64,000 nt of DNA from Acidobacteriota bacterium. Its GTDB lineage: Bacteria; Acidobacteriota; Blastocatellia; Pyrinomonadales; Pyrinomonadaceae. Positions within the stretch are counted from its first letter, which is position 1, and every line of letters starts with the position of its first letter. The stretch is taken from positions 1 to 64,000 of the forward strand of contig JAHBSG010000019.1 in NCBI GenBank assembly GCA_019639235.1. The letters are read 5' to 3'. The notes under the pieces are model-generated. The model saw nothing but the letters and a program-made list of their open reading frames with translations, ran no database searches and had not been told where the DNA came from. This document shows positions 1 through 8,019 of the stretch, piece by piece. The position numbers and the translations under genes are program-made.

Positions 1-85
1 CATCGCCCTGCGAAGAGACCTGCGGCTGAGCGTAAACCGCCGTCGCCGCGAAAAGAAACAGCATTACCCTGAAAATGTTCGTCAT
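1..85 (-). CDS. N-terminus of a secreted protein, cut by the window edge
   Basis: The first 28 codons of a minus-strand gene run off the left edge. The translation begins MTNIFRVMLFLFAATAVYAQ, a typical Sec signal peptide: a short N-region with Arg6, a hydrophobic core, and a likely cleavage after VYA. Upstream of the ATG (complement of 83-85) is a GGGAGG Shine-Dalgarno sequence about seven bases away, which makes the start convincing even though only 85 bases are visible. The mature protein is outside the window, so its function cannot be stated. It is probably periplasmic, secreted or outer-membrane. Confidence 0.7.
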   Translation of the reverse strand, partial: MTNIFRVMLFLFAATAVYAQPQVSSQGD

Positions 86-234
86 ATTCCTCCCTCAAGT
101 GTGTGAATTAAGGCCACATGCGGCAAACCGCCCTGGCCCGAAAAGCAATTTACTTAGCCCGGGAATATTACTTCGAACCGGCCCTCGATACAAAACCTGC
201 CAAATGTGCGGACGGGAATGCAATCTTATCGAAA

Positions 235-570
235 CTAGAGTAGTGTACGGAGCTTTCCAAGCACCTCGTCGGTTGCCTCAGCGGGCAGCCTTGCAAATTT
301 GGTCGCCCGACGAGCCTTCCAGTCGAGATTCTTGACCTGGTCGGCGAGAACGCAGCCTGAGACCTTCAGGCCTCGCGGAATCGGGACCTCAAAAGGATAA
401 CCCTTGACCTGAGTTGTTATCGGGCAAACGATCGCCAGGCCAACCTTTCGGTTGTAGGCTGCGGGCGATAGAACCAACGCCGGTCTCCGCCCAGCCTGTT
501 CGTGGCCGGCCTGCGGGTCGAAGTCGAGCCAAATGGCGTCTCCGCGTTCGGGAACATAGGCCATTACCAT
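235..570 (-). CDS. mazF: MazF/PemK-family toxin (mRNA interferase)
   Basis: A 111-residue protein of the MazF/PemK/Kid family. These toxins cut mRNA at short sequences and are held inactive by a cognate antitoxin. The family N-terminus is clear (RGDAIWLDFDPQAGHEQAGR followed by RPALVLSP), as is the central ICPITTQ strand with the downstream Pro-Phe. Length is normal for the family. The start overlaps the end of the preceding mazE by seven bases, so the two are translationally coupled in the usual antitoxin-toxin order. Activity as a ribonuclease is family knowledge; the cleavage site cannot be predicted from here. Confidence 0.93.
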   Translation of the reverse strand: MVMAYVPERGDAIWLDFDPQAGHEQAGRRPALVLSPAAYNRKVGLAIVCPITTQVKGYPFEVPIPRGLKVSGCVLADQVKNLDWKARRATKFARLPAEATDEVLGKLRTLL

Positions 571-806
571 ACCTCTCGCCCAACCGGCTTGCCGGTGTCG
601 GTCTCGCCGTGGAGATTCTGCTTAGTGATCTTCGACAGAAGCTCATCCAATTCGAATTCCGGCTCCGCTAATGGCTTTACGACGAGCGACTCACCCTTCA
701 CCGTAAGCTCAACCGTCGTCCCTTGTTCCACCCTCGTTTCCAAAGCGAACGAGCGAGGAATCCGTAGTGCAAGACTGTTTCCCCATTTTTGAATCTGGAC
801 TTTCAT
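564..806 (-). CDS. mazE: MazE/AbrB-type antitoxin
   Basis: An 80-residue antitoxin. The first ~45 residues form a swapped-hairpin AbrB/SpoVT/MazE DNA-binding domain (MKVQIQKWGNSLALRIPRSF, then a VELTV strand). The C-terminal half, rich in Glu, Asp and Leu, should wrap the toxin. By family rule it neutralises the downstream MazF and autorepresses the operon. No clear Shine-Dalgarno precedes the ATG; the sequence upstream (807-842) is very AT-rich, so the promoter and operator probably lie there and the message may be close to leaderless. The gene is 40 bases downstream of the PIN-domain gene on the same strand. Confidence 0.93.
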   Translation of the reverse strand: MKVQIQKWGNSLALRIPRSFALETRVEQGTTVELTVKGESLVVKPLAEPEFELDELLSKITKQNLHGETDTGKPVGREVW

Positions 807-846
807 ATGTATCTACAATGAATATACAAGCAAAAGAATATCGTGT

Positions 847-1302
847 CTATTCGCCTCCGATCTGCTTCACGAATTCTGATAATGTGTAAACCTCAATTCC
901 GGCCTCACGAGCTGCCGAATGTAGACCAGAGTCTTCAGTCAAAAGCACCACGGTTTTTCCTGCCCGTTTTTCACCAACGGCATAGGCAAAATAGATCAGA
1001 TCTCCACCGCGAAGAAGTGGAAAGTCCTCCCGAAAATATTGTTGGAAAAACGATTGATCAATATCTACTGTTTCAACTTCAAATGGCTGCATCGATGTGA
1101 AGCGGGACGAGAAATTATAATTTTCGGGGTTGTCGGCTTCTTGCTTGAGCGCGGATGCAAGCTCGAACATAGCATGCATCGGAATCCGAACTTTTATATT
1201 TTCTTTAGCTAGAAAATTGGCCAACACATCCGCATTGCGACTACGGGGTCTCCGGTTCAGAAAAAGATCAACCAAAATATTGCAATCCAAAACAGCGATC
1301 AT
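847..1302 (-). CDS. PIN-domain putative ribonuclease (VapC-like), no antitoxin of its own
   Basis: A 151-residue PIN-domain protein beginning MIAVLDCNILVDLFLNRR, with Asp6 at the end of strand 1. A mid-domain FELASAL glutamate, the GGDLIYFAYA aspartate and a late TEDSGLHSAA aspartate complete the expected acidic metal-binding set. PIN proteins cut RNA, usually as VapC toxins. I start at the ATG (1302) rather than an in-frame GTG six bases upstream. No small antitoxin gene is adjacent: the gene follows DUF58 by 12 bases and precedes mazEF by 40. Its sequence is visibly richer in A+T than DUF58, suggesting separate acquisition. It could be an orphan toxin or a housekeeping PIN nuclease. Confidence 0.8.
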   Translation of the reverse strand: MIAVLDCNILVDLFLNRRPRSRNADVLANFLAKENIKVRIPMHAMFELASALKQEADNPENYNFSSRFTSMQPFEVETVDIDQSFFQQYFREDFPLLRGGDLIYFAYAVGEKRAGKTVVLLTEDSGLHSAAREAGIEVYTLSEFVKQIGGE

Positions 1303-1314
1303 AAGCACGTCTAC

Positions 1315-2637
1315 CTAAATCATTCCGCGTTCCTTTACACGAAGATAGCTTTCGAGCAGCCTTGGGCCGAGCGTTTGGGTGGTTACGTCCAGGGCGAGGC
1401 CGCCGAGCGATTCGACCAGCCGGAGAGCGGATTCGCGTTGGTGGATTATCTCTTCGGCGGCGGATTGAAGAAACACCTCGCGGATCTCTTCCGGCTTTGC
1501 AGAGACCATCGCGTTCAGGTCGCGGTCGCCGATGGTCGCGACGAGCGGCAGGTGCCTCGGCCGGAGCAGCCGCAGGGAATTGATGAGTTCCCGCGAGCTG
1601 TCCTTATCGACAACGTCGGTCAGGATAACGACGAACGCCCGCTTTTTCAGGTTCGAGGCTATGAACTGAAACGCCCTTGCGTATGAGGGCTCGATGAGTT
1701 CAGGCTCCATGTCGTGCAGTGCCTCGAGCACGGCATCCATGTGCTCAACCCCGCGTTTCGGCGGCAGATATTTGCGAACACGCCTACCGAAGACGACGAT
1801 GCCGGCATTGTCGCCCGCCCTCGCACAGGCGGACATCAGTGCAAGCGTTGCATGGATCGCCGTGTCGAATTTTGTCTCGCCCTCGATCCGGCCGGTCATC
1901 ATTCGTCCGGCGTCGATGGCGATCATCACCGTCTGGTCGCGTTCGATCTGATACTGCCGCGTGGTGAGTTTCGATCGGCGTGCTGTCGCCGTCCACGAGA
2001 TATGCCGCAGCTCATCGCCGCGGACGTAATCGCGCATCGATTCAAACTCGCGGCCCTCACCGCGGCGGGTCGAGCGCCGCTGGACGGCGATGAACGATTG
2101 GTTCCCGAGAGCCTTCAACTCTATCTCGCGGGCACGCCGCATATTCGGGTAAACCTTTATAGCCTCCGTTTTGCCGATCTCGGCCTGGCTCCAAACGAGG
2201 CCGAGCGTTGAGAGAAACCGCACCGCTATGCGCCCAAATTCATAGCGCCCACGCCGCGTCGGCCGAAGCCGGTACAAGAACTCGGCCCGTCGCTTCGCCG
2301 GCAACTCGAACTCGGCCTCTCGTGGGTCGAGTAGTTCGAGATCCGGCGGATACTCGTCCTTTATCTTGATCAGGATGTCGCGTGTTCCCGTATTCTCAAG
2401 TAAAAGCCGCACCTCGTTGGCATCGCCGATCGCGAACCGCACTGGAAACTCACGCTCGGCCGAGACATCCTCAATCCGCTTGCGGCTCAGGAAATGATCG
2501 GCAACGGCCGCAGTGATCAGCAGGATGTTGTAGGCAAGTGCAACCCATCGCAGGAACGGGAAGTTCCATGAAAGCGAGAGCGGGACAAGGCTAAGCACCG
2601 CGAGGAAGTAAAATCGTCCGGAGAAGACAAATCGCAT
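1315..2637 (-). CDS. DUF58-domain membrane protein with a VWA-like region
   Basis: A 440-residue protein. Two hydrophobic segments at about residues 7-45 anchor it in the inner membrane. An immunoglobulin-like stretch follows, then the DUF58 signature around residues 195-225 (EFESMRDYVRGDELRHISW) and a VWA-like C-terminal half with IAIDAG and VVILTDVVD in place of a full MIDAS. DUF58 proteins usually sit beside MoxR ATPases and VWA proteins and are thought to help assemble or mature envelope complexes; here no MoxR gene is in view. It begins a minus-strand run continuing into the PIN and mazEF genes and is divergent from the ion channel gene. Confidence 0.88.
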   Translation of the reverse strand: MRFVFSGRFYFLAVLSLVPLSLSWNFPFLRWVALAYNILLITAAVADHFLSRKRIEDVSAEREFPVRFAIGDANEVRLLLENTGTRDILIKIKDEYPPDLELLDPREAEFELPAKRRAEFLYRLRPTRRGRYEFGRIAVRFLSTLGLVWSQAEIGKTEAIKVYPNMRRAREIELKALGNQSFIAVQRRSTRRGEGREFESMRDYVRGDELRHISWTATARRSKLTTRQYQIERDQTVMIAIDAGRMMTGRIEGETKFDTAIHATLALMSACARAGDNAGIVVFGRRVRKYLPPKRGVEHMDAVLEALHDMEPELIEPSYARAFQFIASNLKKRAFVVILTDVVDKDSSRELINSLRLLRPRHLPLVATIGDRDLNAMVSAKPEEIREVFLQSAAEEIIHQRESALRLVESLGGLALDVTTQTLGPRLLESYLRVKERGMI

Positions 2638-2763
2638 CGGTTCGTCGGATTATACCATTGACCGGGCCGCTTGCCGCAAAATTAGCCCGAGCCCACAACC
2701 TTTGCTACTATCCTCAATGGCCGCCCGGCCCGGCAACCTCAGAAAGCGGCCGTAGATAACAAA

Positions 2764-3573
2764 ATGCTCGAACAACTGAAGTTCAAGATCTACGATGTCC
2801 TTGTTGAGACCGAGGACGGCGAGACCATCGACCGCATCGTCGCGTTCTTGCTGATGCTTTTGATCATGCTGAATGTTATCGCGGTCGTACTCGAATCCGT
2901 CGATAGTATAGCGGCAAGCTATGCCTCTGAGTTCTATTACTTTGAGATCTTCTCCGTTGCGGTGTTCACCCTTGAGTATTTGCTCCGTCTTTGGATCGCC
3001 CCGCTCGACCCGCGGTATTCGGGAGCGGTCCGCGGACGCATCCGCTATGCGTTTACGCCGATGGCGGTCATCGATCTGCTGGCAATTCTCCCCGCGTTCA
3101 TTCCGCTCTTCTTCGCGGTTGACCTAAGGATGATGCGTGTCCTTCGCCTCTTTCGGCTTTTTCGGCTGCTGAAGCTCGGACGATATGTCGATTCGCTCGA
3201 TTCGCTCGGTCGCGTGGTCCGGGCAAAGCGTGAGGTCCTGCTCGTTACGACGACGATGATCGTCATCCTTCTGCTTTTCGCCGGGAGCCTGATGTATGCC
3301 GCTGAGAGTGATGCTCAGCCCGATAAGTTTCCGGACATACCTTCGGCCCTTTGGTGGGGCATCGCAACCCTTACGACCGTCGGCTACGGCGACGTTTTTC
3401 CGATCACCCCGCTCGGGAAGCTGCTCGGTGGCGCGATAGCCTTTCTCGGCATCGGGATGTTCGCGCTTCCGGCCGGTATTCTTGCCAGCGGATTTGCCGA
3501 AGAGGTTGAAAGAAGAAGAGCGAAGGCTCGAGCCGCAAGCACCTGCCCGCACTGTGGCGAACCGGTCGAGTGA
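2764..3573 (+). CDS. Voltage-gated potassium channel, Kv type
   Basis: A 269-residue six-helix channel subunit, expected to form an inner-membrane tetramer. The S4 voltage sensor is textbook: Arg122, Arg125, Arg128, Arg131, Arg134 and Lys137, one charge every third residue. S5 follows near 156-180, the pore helix near 193-203, and the selectivity filter is TTVGYGD at 204-210, predicting K+ selectivity. S6 runs about 222-246. A short basic cytoplasmic tail ends with a CPHC pair at 261-264, possibly half of an intersubunit zinc site (speculative). The ATG follows the DUF58 gene divergently across 126 bases that must hold both promoters. Confidence 0.93.
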   Translation: MLEQLKFKIYDVLVETEDGETIDRIVAFLLMLLIMLNVIAVVLESVDSIAASYASEFYYFEIFSVAVFTLEYLLRLWIAPLDPRYSGAVRGRIRYAFTPMAVIDLLAILPAFIPLFFAVDLRMMRVLRLFRLFRLLKLGRYVDSLDSLGRVVRAKREVLLVTTTMIVILLLFAGSLMYAAESDAQPDKFPDIPSALWWGIATLTTVGYGDVFPITPLGKLLGGAIAFLGIGMFALPAGILASGFAEEVERRRAKARAASTCPHCGEPVE

Positions 3574-3660
3574 TCGAGAAATTCCCGCCTCGCAAAGCAA
3601 CCATTTTCGCGGCTCGCGGCACTAAGGATTCATTGAACCCGGCAGAGTGTTCGCTGTTGT

Positions 3661-4152
3661 ATGCGTAAATTATTGCTTCTCCTGATGTTATTGCTTTGCC
3701 CGGCGGCATTTGCACAGCCTGAGCAGGCCGAAGGTCCGGTCGCCGACGCATTTCTGGCATTCTCAAATGGCGAAGGCGGGCCGGGCGAGGAATCTGCCGA
3801 GTTCAAAACGACCGATAATCCGATCTACTGCATCGTTAATCTGTCCACGACCGATCCGCAAACAGTGAAGATGAATCTCGTAGCGGTGCGCGTCGCCGGG
3901 CTTCGCGAGGGCTCGCGGATCGTCTCGACCAGCTACACGACGAAGCAGGGCGAGAACATAGTCCAGTTTTCGGGCGGGCCGGCGAAGGTCTGGTTCGTTG
4001 GCAAGTATCGGGCGGAGATCTTCGTTTACGACAAACTCGAAAAGACGCTCGAGTTTGACGTCAAGGGTACGGCTTCAGTGGTTCCATCGACCTCCTTTAC
4101 CGAAAAGCAAAAACAGCCTCCTGCCCGAAGGCGGCCACCGCGAAAGAACTGA
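3661..4152 (+). CDS. Small secreted protein of unknown function
   Basis: A 163-residue protein with a clear Sec signal peptide (MRKLLLLLMLLLCPAAFAQ, likely cleaved after AFA). The Cys at residue 13 lacks a good lipobox context. The mature part looks like a single beta-sandwich: alternating hydrophobic strands (IYCIVNLS, VKMNLVAVRV, KVWFVGKYRAEIFVYD), ending in a basic, Pro-rich tail. I do not recognise the family; it resembles small periplasmic ligand- or surface-binding beta proteins. It lies 87 bases after the channel gene and ends at a shared terminator with the convergent RRM gene. Confidence 0.7.
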   Translation: MRKLLLLLMLLLCPAAFAQPEQAEGPVADAFLAFSNGEGGPGEESAEFKTTDNPIYCIVNLSTTDPQTVKMNLVAVRVAGLREGSRIVSTSYTTKQGENIVQFSGGPAKVWFVGKYRAEIFVYDKLEKTLEFDVKGTASVVPSTSFTEKQKQPPARRRPPRKN

Positions 4153-4170
4153 CACCCCAAGCAAAGCAAA

Positions 4171-4200
4171 AAGGGCCGCTCGTTTGAGCAGCCCTTTCTT
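4171..4200. terminator. Bidirectional intrinsic terminator
   Basis: An 11-base stem with one C/A mismatch (AAGGGCCGCTC / GAGCAGCCCTT) closes a GTTT loop. It is followed by TCTT on the plus strand and preceded by AAAAA, i.e. a T tract on the minus strand. It lies between two convergent genes, 19 bases after the small secreted protein and 21 after the RRM gene. Confidence 0.85.
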
Positions 4201-4220
4201 GCTTTATTCCTTTAAGGAAC

Positions 4221-4568
4221 TTACCAGCGGTTACGTCCGCCGCCGAAGCCGCCGCCGTCACGGCCATAGCCGCCGCCACCGCCACGGTTGCCGCCGCGTC
4301 CGCCACCGCCGCCAAAGCCGCGATTTTCGCGGGGCTTGGCTTCGTTGACCTTCAGCTCACGTCCGTTGTGCTCGGTTCCGTTGAGTTCCGAGATGGCCTT
4401 CTCGCCGTCTTCTTTGGTCGCCATTTCGACAAAGCCGAAACCGCGTGAACGGCCGGTGTCGCGATCTTCAACAACAGTTGCAGATTCAACGGTACCGATA
4501 CCTGAAAAGAGTTCCTGGAGGTCAAAGCTCGAGGTCTGGAAGGAAAGATTTCCTACGTAAAGTTTCAT
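4221..4568 (-). CDS. RRM RNA-binding protein with a Gly-Arg-rich tail
   Basis: A 115-residue single RNA-recognition-motif protein like the cold-inducible Rbp proteins of cyanobacteria and other bacteria. RNP2 is KLYVGNL at residues 2-8 and RNP1 is RGFGFVEM at 42-49, with the aromatic residues that stack on RNA. The tail from about residue 85 is RGG/Gly-rich, adding nonspecific RNA affinity. I start at ATG 4568 because an AGGA motif is better placed for it than for an in-frame ATG twelve bases earlier. A 303-base gap precedes it, so a long 5' leader is possible, as in other cold-regulated RNA-binding proteins. Expected to be cytoplasmic and an RNA chaperone. Confidence 0.92.
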   Translation of the reverse strand: MKLYVGNLSFQTSSFDLQELFSGIGTVESATVVEDRDTGRSRGFGFVEMATKEDGEKAISELNGTEHNGRELKVNEAKPRENRGFGGGGGRGGNRGGGGGYGRDGGGFGGGRNRW

Positions 4569-4871
<303 letters not shown>

Positions 4872-5654
4872 TTAGGGCTCATGCAGGGCACGGATCTCAT
4901 CGAGCTTTTCTTCGGCTGCCGCCTCGCCGAGCTCGATTAGCTCATCAGCCCGCCGCATCTCGTCCGGGCGGATGTGGGCGATCGCCGGTTCGATGACGAC
5001 GTCGGCGCGATAATGATGGCTCTTCGAGGAGTTTCGGATCATCATCATCGCCGCCTGGATGAACGTTCCGACGAGCGTGTTCGGCGTGCCTGCATCGACC
5101 GAGCCGCAGGTCAAAAGGTCCACCGCAATGACCTTTTCAGCGCCGAGCTTTCGGACCGCCCGAGTAGGCATCGGCGAGGCGATGCCGCCATCAACCAACA
5201 CCTTTCCGTCCTGCCCGACGACCGGCACGAAAACTCCCGGGATCGCACAGCTTGCCCTGACCGCTTCTGCAACGTTGCCCTCGTTACGGAAGATGACCTC
5301 TTTGCCGGTCGCGAGGTCGCAGGCGACAATGGCGAGCGGTAGATCGAGTTCTTCGAACTTAGTTAGCGGAAAGTTCTTTTCAATGAAGCGGCCAAGCGGT
5401 TCATTGGTCAGCAATCCTCGGGGCGAATAGGAGAAGCCGGAAACGTCGAACCACCCAAGGTTGCGGCTGAACCTAATGATGTCGTCCGACCGTAATCCTG
5501 CAGCGATGGCCGCACCGACGATCGAGCCTGCCGAGCATCCGGCCGCCATGTCGATCGGGATCCGTTCGCGCTCAAGCACCCGCAGCACACCTAGATGCGC
5601 ATAACCGCGTGCTCCGCCGCCCGAAAGTGCCAGGCCGATCTTCTTTCTCTCCAT
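4872..5654 (-). CDS. Patatin-like phospholipase (RssA/YlbK type)
   Basis: A 260-residue patatin-family lipid acyl hydrolase with a Ser-Asp dyad. The oxyanion loop SGGGARG is at residues 11-17, the nucleophile elbow GCSAGS puts Ser at 41, and the second catalytic residue is Asp155 in VDGG. There is no signal peptide, so it is cytoplasmic or membrane-peripheral. The size matches the compact RssA-type bacterial proteins rather than the larger outer-membrane patatins. Substrates are likely phospholipids or lysophospholipids by family. It is divergent from the subtilase gene, with about 70 bases between the starts. Confidence 0.92.
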   Translation of the reverse strand: MERKKIGLALSGGGARGYAHLGVLRVLERERIPIDMAAGCSAGSIVGAAIAAGLRSDDIIRFSRNLGWFDVSGFSYSPRGLLTNEPLGRFIEKNFPLTKFEELDLPLAIVACDLATGKEVIFRNEGNVAEAVRASCAIPGVFVPVVGQDGKVLVDGGIASPMPTRAVRKLGAEKVIAVDLLTCGSVDAGTPNTLVGTFIQAAMMMIRNSSKSHHYRADVVIEPAIAHIRPDEMRRADELIELGEAAAEEKLDEIRALHEP

Positions 5655-5725
5655 ACAAAGTACCGCAGGAACGCTAACATATTGATTTTACCGACCCTTT
5701 GTGGAAAACTTAAGCCTCGACGAAC

Positions 5726-7105
5726 GTGACACCCCAAGAAACCCTCGCATTTTTACGACACAAGACGAGTGCAGACATCGCCGCCGGCGAAACCGTCTGC
5801 CCGGTCTGCTCGCGTGAGACGCTCGACGAATTCGTCCCGATGCGTGTGCTCGAGGACGACCTTCAGCGGCTAATTGCGGCTAATGCTCCGGATACGGCCG
5901 AATTTCGGGCGGTCTGTTCGAGATGCCTGCGGCTTTTTGAGAAAGCGAAGGACCAGATAATACAGGACGCCGCCGTTCAGAAGGACGGCTCGCACGTGCT
6001 TTCGACCCCGCTTCGGCTTGATGCCGATGAACGCTTTACCGGCCGCGGCATCACCATCGCTTTTCTCGACTCGGGGTTTTACCCGCACGTCGATCTCACC
6101 ACGCCGCGGAACCGTATCATCGGCTATCGCGACCTGCTCAAGGCCGATGGCGACCTCGGCTCGCTCTTTCAGCCGGACGTGGCGAGTTGGCACGGAATGA
6201 TGACCTCGGTCGTTGCTGCCGGCAACGGTTCGCTCTCGAACGGCTTTTACCGCGGGCTTGCTCCGGAGTCAGATGTCGTTCTGATCAAGCTTGCCCGGAC
6301 GGGCCGCATCACGGACCAGAACATCCTCGACGGGCTCGAATGGGTGCTTGCGAATCGCGATCGCCATCGCATTCGGGTCGTCAATATCTCGGCCGGCGGC
6401 GATGACGAGCAACACTACCTGACCGATCCGCTCTCGCAGGCGGTTGAGCGGTGCACAGCGGCGGGCATCACCGTCGTCTGTGCGGTCGGGAACGCAGGGC
6501 ACTTGCCGAACCATCCTGTTGTGCCGCCGGCGAGCGCTCCTTCGGCGATCGCGGTAGGCGGGCTTGATGATAAGAATTCGATGAACCGGGCGAAACGCGG
6601 AATGTATCGTTCGTCCTACGGGCCGACGGTCGATGGCCTTCAGAAACCCGAGGTCATCGCGCCTTCGATCTGGGTGCCGGCACCGATCCTGCCGAACACG
6701 CCGACCGCACAGCAAGCCTCGTTTCTCGAAAGGCTCGACAAGAGCGCCGATTCGGAGCTTCACCAGATCGTCCGCGACCATCCGGGCGTTGATGCCGAGC
6801 TCGATGCCGCTCTCGACCGGCCGATCCATTCGCTTCGCCAGATCATCACGCTCAAGCTCCGGCAAGAGAACGTCATCACAAAGCACTACAAGTACGTTGA
6901 CGGCACGTCCTTCTCGGCCCCGATCGTCTCTTCGCTTGTCGCTCAGATGATAGAAGCGAACCCAAATCTCTCGCCTCAGCAGATCAAGCGCATCCTGATC
7001 ACAACGGCCGAACGGCTGCCGCACTATGAAGTTGACCGCCAGGGATGGGGTGTAATCGATCCCAGGCGGTCGGTCGAAGCTGCGTTGGACTTCACTGAAA
7101 ATTAA
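5726..7105 (+). CDS. Cytoplasmic S8 subtilisin-like serine protease with an N-terminal Cys-pair motif
   Basis: A 459-residue subtilase from a GTG start. The catalytic triad is complete: Asp115 (FLDSGF), His156 (SWHGMM) and Ser395 (GTSFSAP), with the oxyanion Asn256 (VGNAGH). There is no signal peptide or classic inhibitor propeptide. Instead residues 25-28 (CPVC) and 64-67 (CSRC) form a CxxC...CxxC arrangement that could hold a zinc ion. About 75 residues rich in Leu, Asp and Gln are inserted before the Ser motif (roughly 318-390). Together these suggest an intracellular regulated protease. Its last four bases overlap the end of the convergent zinc-ribbon gene. Confidence 0.92.
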   Translation: MTPQETLAFLRHKTSADIAAGETVCPVCSRETLDEFVPMRVLEDDLQRLIAANAPDTAEFRAVCSRCLRLFEKAKDQIIQDAAVQKDGSHVLSTPLRLDADERFTGRGITIAFLDSGFYPHVDLTTPRNRIIGYRDLLKADGDLGSLFQPDVASWHGMMTSVVAAGNGSLSNGFYRGLAPESDVVLIKLARTGRITDQNILDGLEWVLANRDRHRIRVVNISAGGDDEQHYLTDPLSQAVERCTAAGITVVCAVGNAGHLPNHPVVPPASAPSAIAVGGLDDKNSMNRAKRGMYRSSYGPTVDGLQKPEVIAPSIWVPAPILPNTPTAQQASFLERLDKSADSELHQIVRDHPGVDAELDAALDRPIHSLRQIITLKLRQENVITKHYKYVDGTSFSAPIVSSLVAQMIEANPNLSPQQIKRILITTAERLPHYEVDRQGWGVIDPRRSVEAALDFTEN

Positions 7106-7911
7106 TTGTCGCGGTCCGGTGTCGGAGTCCGCCGAGGGGTCGGGCTTGAGCCCGGCCGGATCACCGTTGGCGAAAGAACGGGTGCCGGGGTTCTTCCGGG
7201 AGTCGGCGTCCGAGTCGGCGTTGCGGTCGGTGACGGCCGCGGAGTTGCGTCCTCATCGGGCGTTGCGGTCGGCGATGGGCTCGGTGTTGCGGTTGGCGAC
7301 GGTGTTGGCGTCGGCGTTCGCAGATTGGCGTTGGCGTTGGTGTTCGTATTCGCCGGCCGATTCGCGTTGATGTTGACGTTCCAGTCGAAGATGTCGTTGA
7401 AACCCGTATTGGTGTTCACATTTGTGTTCACATTCGCGAGGTTTACGTTGACGTTCGTATTCGCATCGCTGCCGCCGCGGGTCAGCAGCCAGAAGCCGCC
7501 AGCCCCAAGGGCGATCAAGGCAGTAGTTCCAAGCATTGTCAGAATCACAACAAGTGCCGTGCTCGGGCCCTTCGACGGCGGTGCTTGAAACTGCGATGCC
7601 GCGGGTGCGGCCGCACGTGCCGGCGGCGGTGTTGTCGGGACGATTATCTTTGGCGGCGGAGCGGGCTGCTCCTCAAAATCATCGTCATCATCAAAGCCCG
7701 GCGGCGGAGTTGGCGGAGGTACAACGTCGCGTTTCTTGCGGATGACGGTCACTTCGCCGGGATCGTCTTCATCGGGCGGAGCCCCGAGGTCCTGGCTCGG
7801 CATCTCGATGAACTTCGGCTCGGCCTCATCAACGAGCGGCGAACCGTCCTTCATACAAAAACGCAGGATCTCTTCGTCGTAGCGGGTATTGCACGTCGGG
7901 CAATATTTCAT
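7102..7911 (-). CDS. Zinc-ribbon membrane protein with Asn/Thr and Pro/Thr repeats
   Basis: A 269-residue protein in three parts. Residues 1-30 are a zinc-ribbon-like head (Cys4, Cys7 and Cys19 with a DGSPL end). A Pro-rich acidic linker follows, then one transmembrane helix at about 121-146. The rest is low complexity: Asn/Thr/Val repeats to ~197, then (P,S)TPTP-type repeats to the end. Topology should be cytoplasmic head and periplasmic tail. The tail may span or bind the cell wall. Function is unknown; similar zinc-ribbon plus transmembrane proteins are common in this kind of genome. The stop overlaps the subtilase stop tail-to-tail. Confidence 0.8.
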   Translation of the reverse strand: MKYCPTCNTRYDEEILRFCMKDGSPLVDEAEPKFIEMPSQDLGAPPDEDDPGEVTVIRKKRDVVPPPTPPPGFDDDDDFEEQPAPPPKIIVPTTPPPARAAAPAASQFQAPPSKGPSTALVVILTMLGTTALIALGAGGFWLLTRGGSDANTNVNVNLANVNTNVNTNTGFNDIFDWNVNINANRPANTNTNANANLRTPTPTPSPTATPSPSPTATPDEDATPRPSPTATPTRTPTPGRTPAPVLSPTVIRPGSSPTPRRTPTPDRDN

Positions 7912-8019
7912 AAGCGGGTTCTTGCCGCCGGACCGCGGCCTTCGTGACTTTCAGGAATATTACCACGTTAAGCACACGTCCCGGAATCGAACCGCACTAT
8001 TCACAGCGTTCCGAGGAGT

